NCBI RefSeq assembly: GCF_963678635.1
Contig: NC_087068.1
Span: forward strand, 56,700,467 to 56,764,466
Origin: Symsagittifera roscoffensis
Lineage: Eukaryota > Xenacoelomorpha > Acoela > Convolutidae
Reading direction: 5' to 3'
Length of the DNA: 64,000 nt
Position numbers and translations under genes: made by a program. This document shows positions 63,478 through 64,000 of this stretch, one piece after another. Below the pieces are notes generated by a model. The model was not told the origin of the DNA, searched no databases, and saw only the letters and a program-made list of their open reading frames with translations. Positions within the stretch are counted from its first letter, which is position 1. Each line of letters starts with the position of its first letter.

Positions 63478-64000
63478 GTTAGAAGAGGGGGGATTTGATA
63501 AGAGTTAGAATGTCAAAAATAATTCTCCAATAAAGGCTCTGCGACTTTGAGAGAAAAAACAAGAATCTAGGGACCACCAACTTCTTCTGGATCCTATAGT
63601 TATAACTTCAGAAGCTTGGAAGGCAGAGACTAGAATATTAATTACACCTGCGAAGCAATGTGTTATAGTACGAACTTTCTTTTGCATTTATTAGCAAGTT
63701 ATTAGCATATGTAGAAGCTTTATTCGTGACTAGTGTTTGTCGGTTGTTAAGCTTGCGTGGCTGAGTGGATAGTGCGTGATACTCAGAATTTCTTGATTGC
63801 AGTAGGTCGCAGATTTGAATCCTGCACATACCGTATTTTTTCGCCCATAACCCGCCCCCGCGTATAACCCGCCACCGCCTACAACCCGCACTTGGAAGCT
63901 AAAAATAAATTTATAACCCGCCCCCGCCTATAACGCGCACATAAATTTTCTATTTATATTGTAAAACCTTGAAAATATGATGTGTAAATTCAGAAAATTG
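63478..64000 (+). other. ANKMY1-like intron 6 to window edge
   Basis: It contains a SINE-like head (63752-63825, GTGGCTGAGTGGATAGTGCG then GATTTGAATCC) followed by the ACCCGCCCCCGCC repeat block (63828-63930). Confidence 0.6.
63828..63930. repeat. TATAACCCGCCCCCGCC repeat block, probable transposon end
   Basis: ATACCGTATTTTTTCGCCC is followed by four or five variants of ATAACCCGCCCCCGCC with 14-20 bp spacing. Such a start with short internal repeats looks like the end of a non-autonomous DNA transposon cut by the window. Confidence 0.4.

Noticed and set aside
11110-63825. Functional tRNA genes
   Set aside because: The A/B-box-like modules (11110, 11520, 38440, 39045, 42215, 46110, 63752 and others) do not close acceptor and anticodon stems, and several repeat as parts of larger units, so they are SINE-like.

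Overview
This is a stretch of an animal (invertebrate metazoan) genome: AT-rich, with genes split by GT-AG introns of 0.2 to 13 kb, several classes of transposon and dense interspersed repeats. Nothing fixes the species. The host genes (CD36 family, SR-cyclophilin, ANKMY1) are broad metazoan families and all four lie on the + strand.

Layout. (1) 1-2260: a non-LTR retrotransposon on the minus strand with an intact PHD-finger ORF1 and an open endonuclease-type ORF2 that runs off the left edge. (2) 3193-28871: the last seven coding exons of a CD36/SCARB/LIMP-2-type receptor (gene A); its first exons are not in the window. Intron 1 holds a Tc1/mariner remnant. (3) 14020-24908: a recently inserted Ty3/gypsy LTR retrotransposon lying antisense in the intron between gene A exons 5 and 6. 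(4) 29288-45696: a complete tandem paralogue (gene B, nine exons, 519 aa). (5) 45.7-52.5 kb: intergenic repeats and a dead LINE 3' end. (6) 52594-56589: an SR-rich nuclear cyclophilin of the PPIG/NKTR type (four exons, 961 aa). (7) 59694 to beyond the right edge: an ANKMY1-like gene with six MORN repeats and ankyrin repeats; the rest is outside.

The most unusual object is the LTR element. It has a 5-bp target duplication (ACATG), LTRs that read as identical 423-bp copies, a tRNA-type primer-binding site, gag joined to pol by a canonical A_AAA_AAC slippery site, and protease, RT, RNase H and a DD35E integrase. The pol ORF then continues through a Pro/Ala-rich linker into a macro domain resembling the ADP-ribosyl-acceptor hydrolase TARG1/OARD1, with the catalytic Lys and Asp positions kept. 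A second, partial macro-domain copy follows. An ADP-ribose hydrolase carried by an LTR retrotransposon suggests that the element edits host ADP-ribosylation, possibly as a counter-defence; that role is inference. This copy has an in-frame UAG in gag and a +1 frame break in RNase H, and an extra truncated LTR at one end.

Genes A and B are head-to-tail with only 416 bp between stop and start. They share intron positions and phases but differ in one intron, one disulfide cysteine and the cytoplasmic tail motifs. Gene B's ATG lies 6 nt after a strong 3' splice site, which hints at spliced-leader trans-splicing or a 5'UTR intron. The introns and intergenic regions carry a high-copy repeat family that, as far as I can read, lies only in + orientation, in contrast to another family present in both orientations. 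All positions, splice sites and similarities were read by eye; no database search was run.
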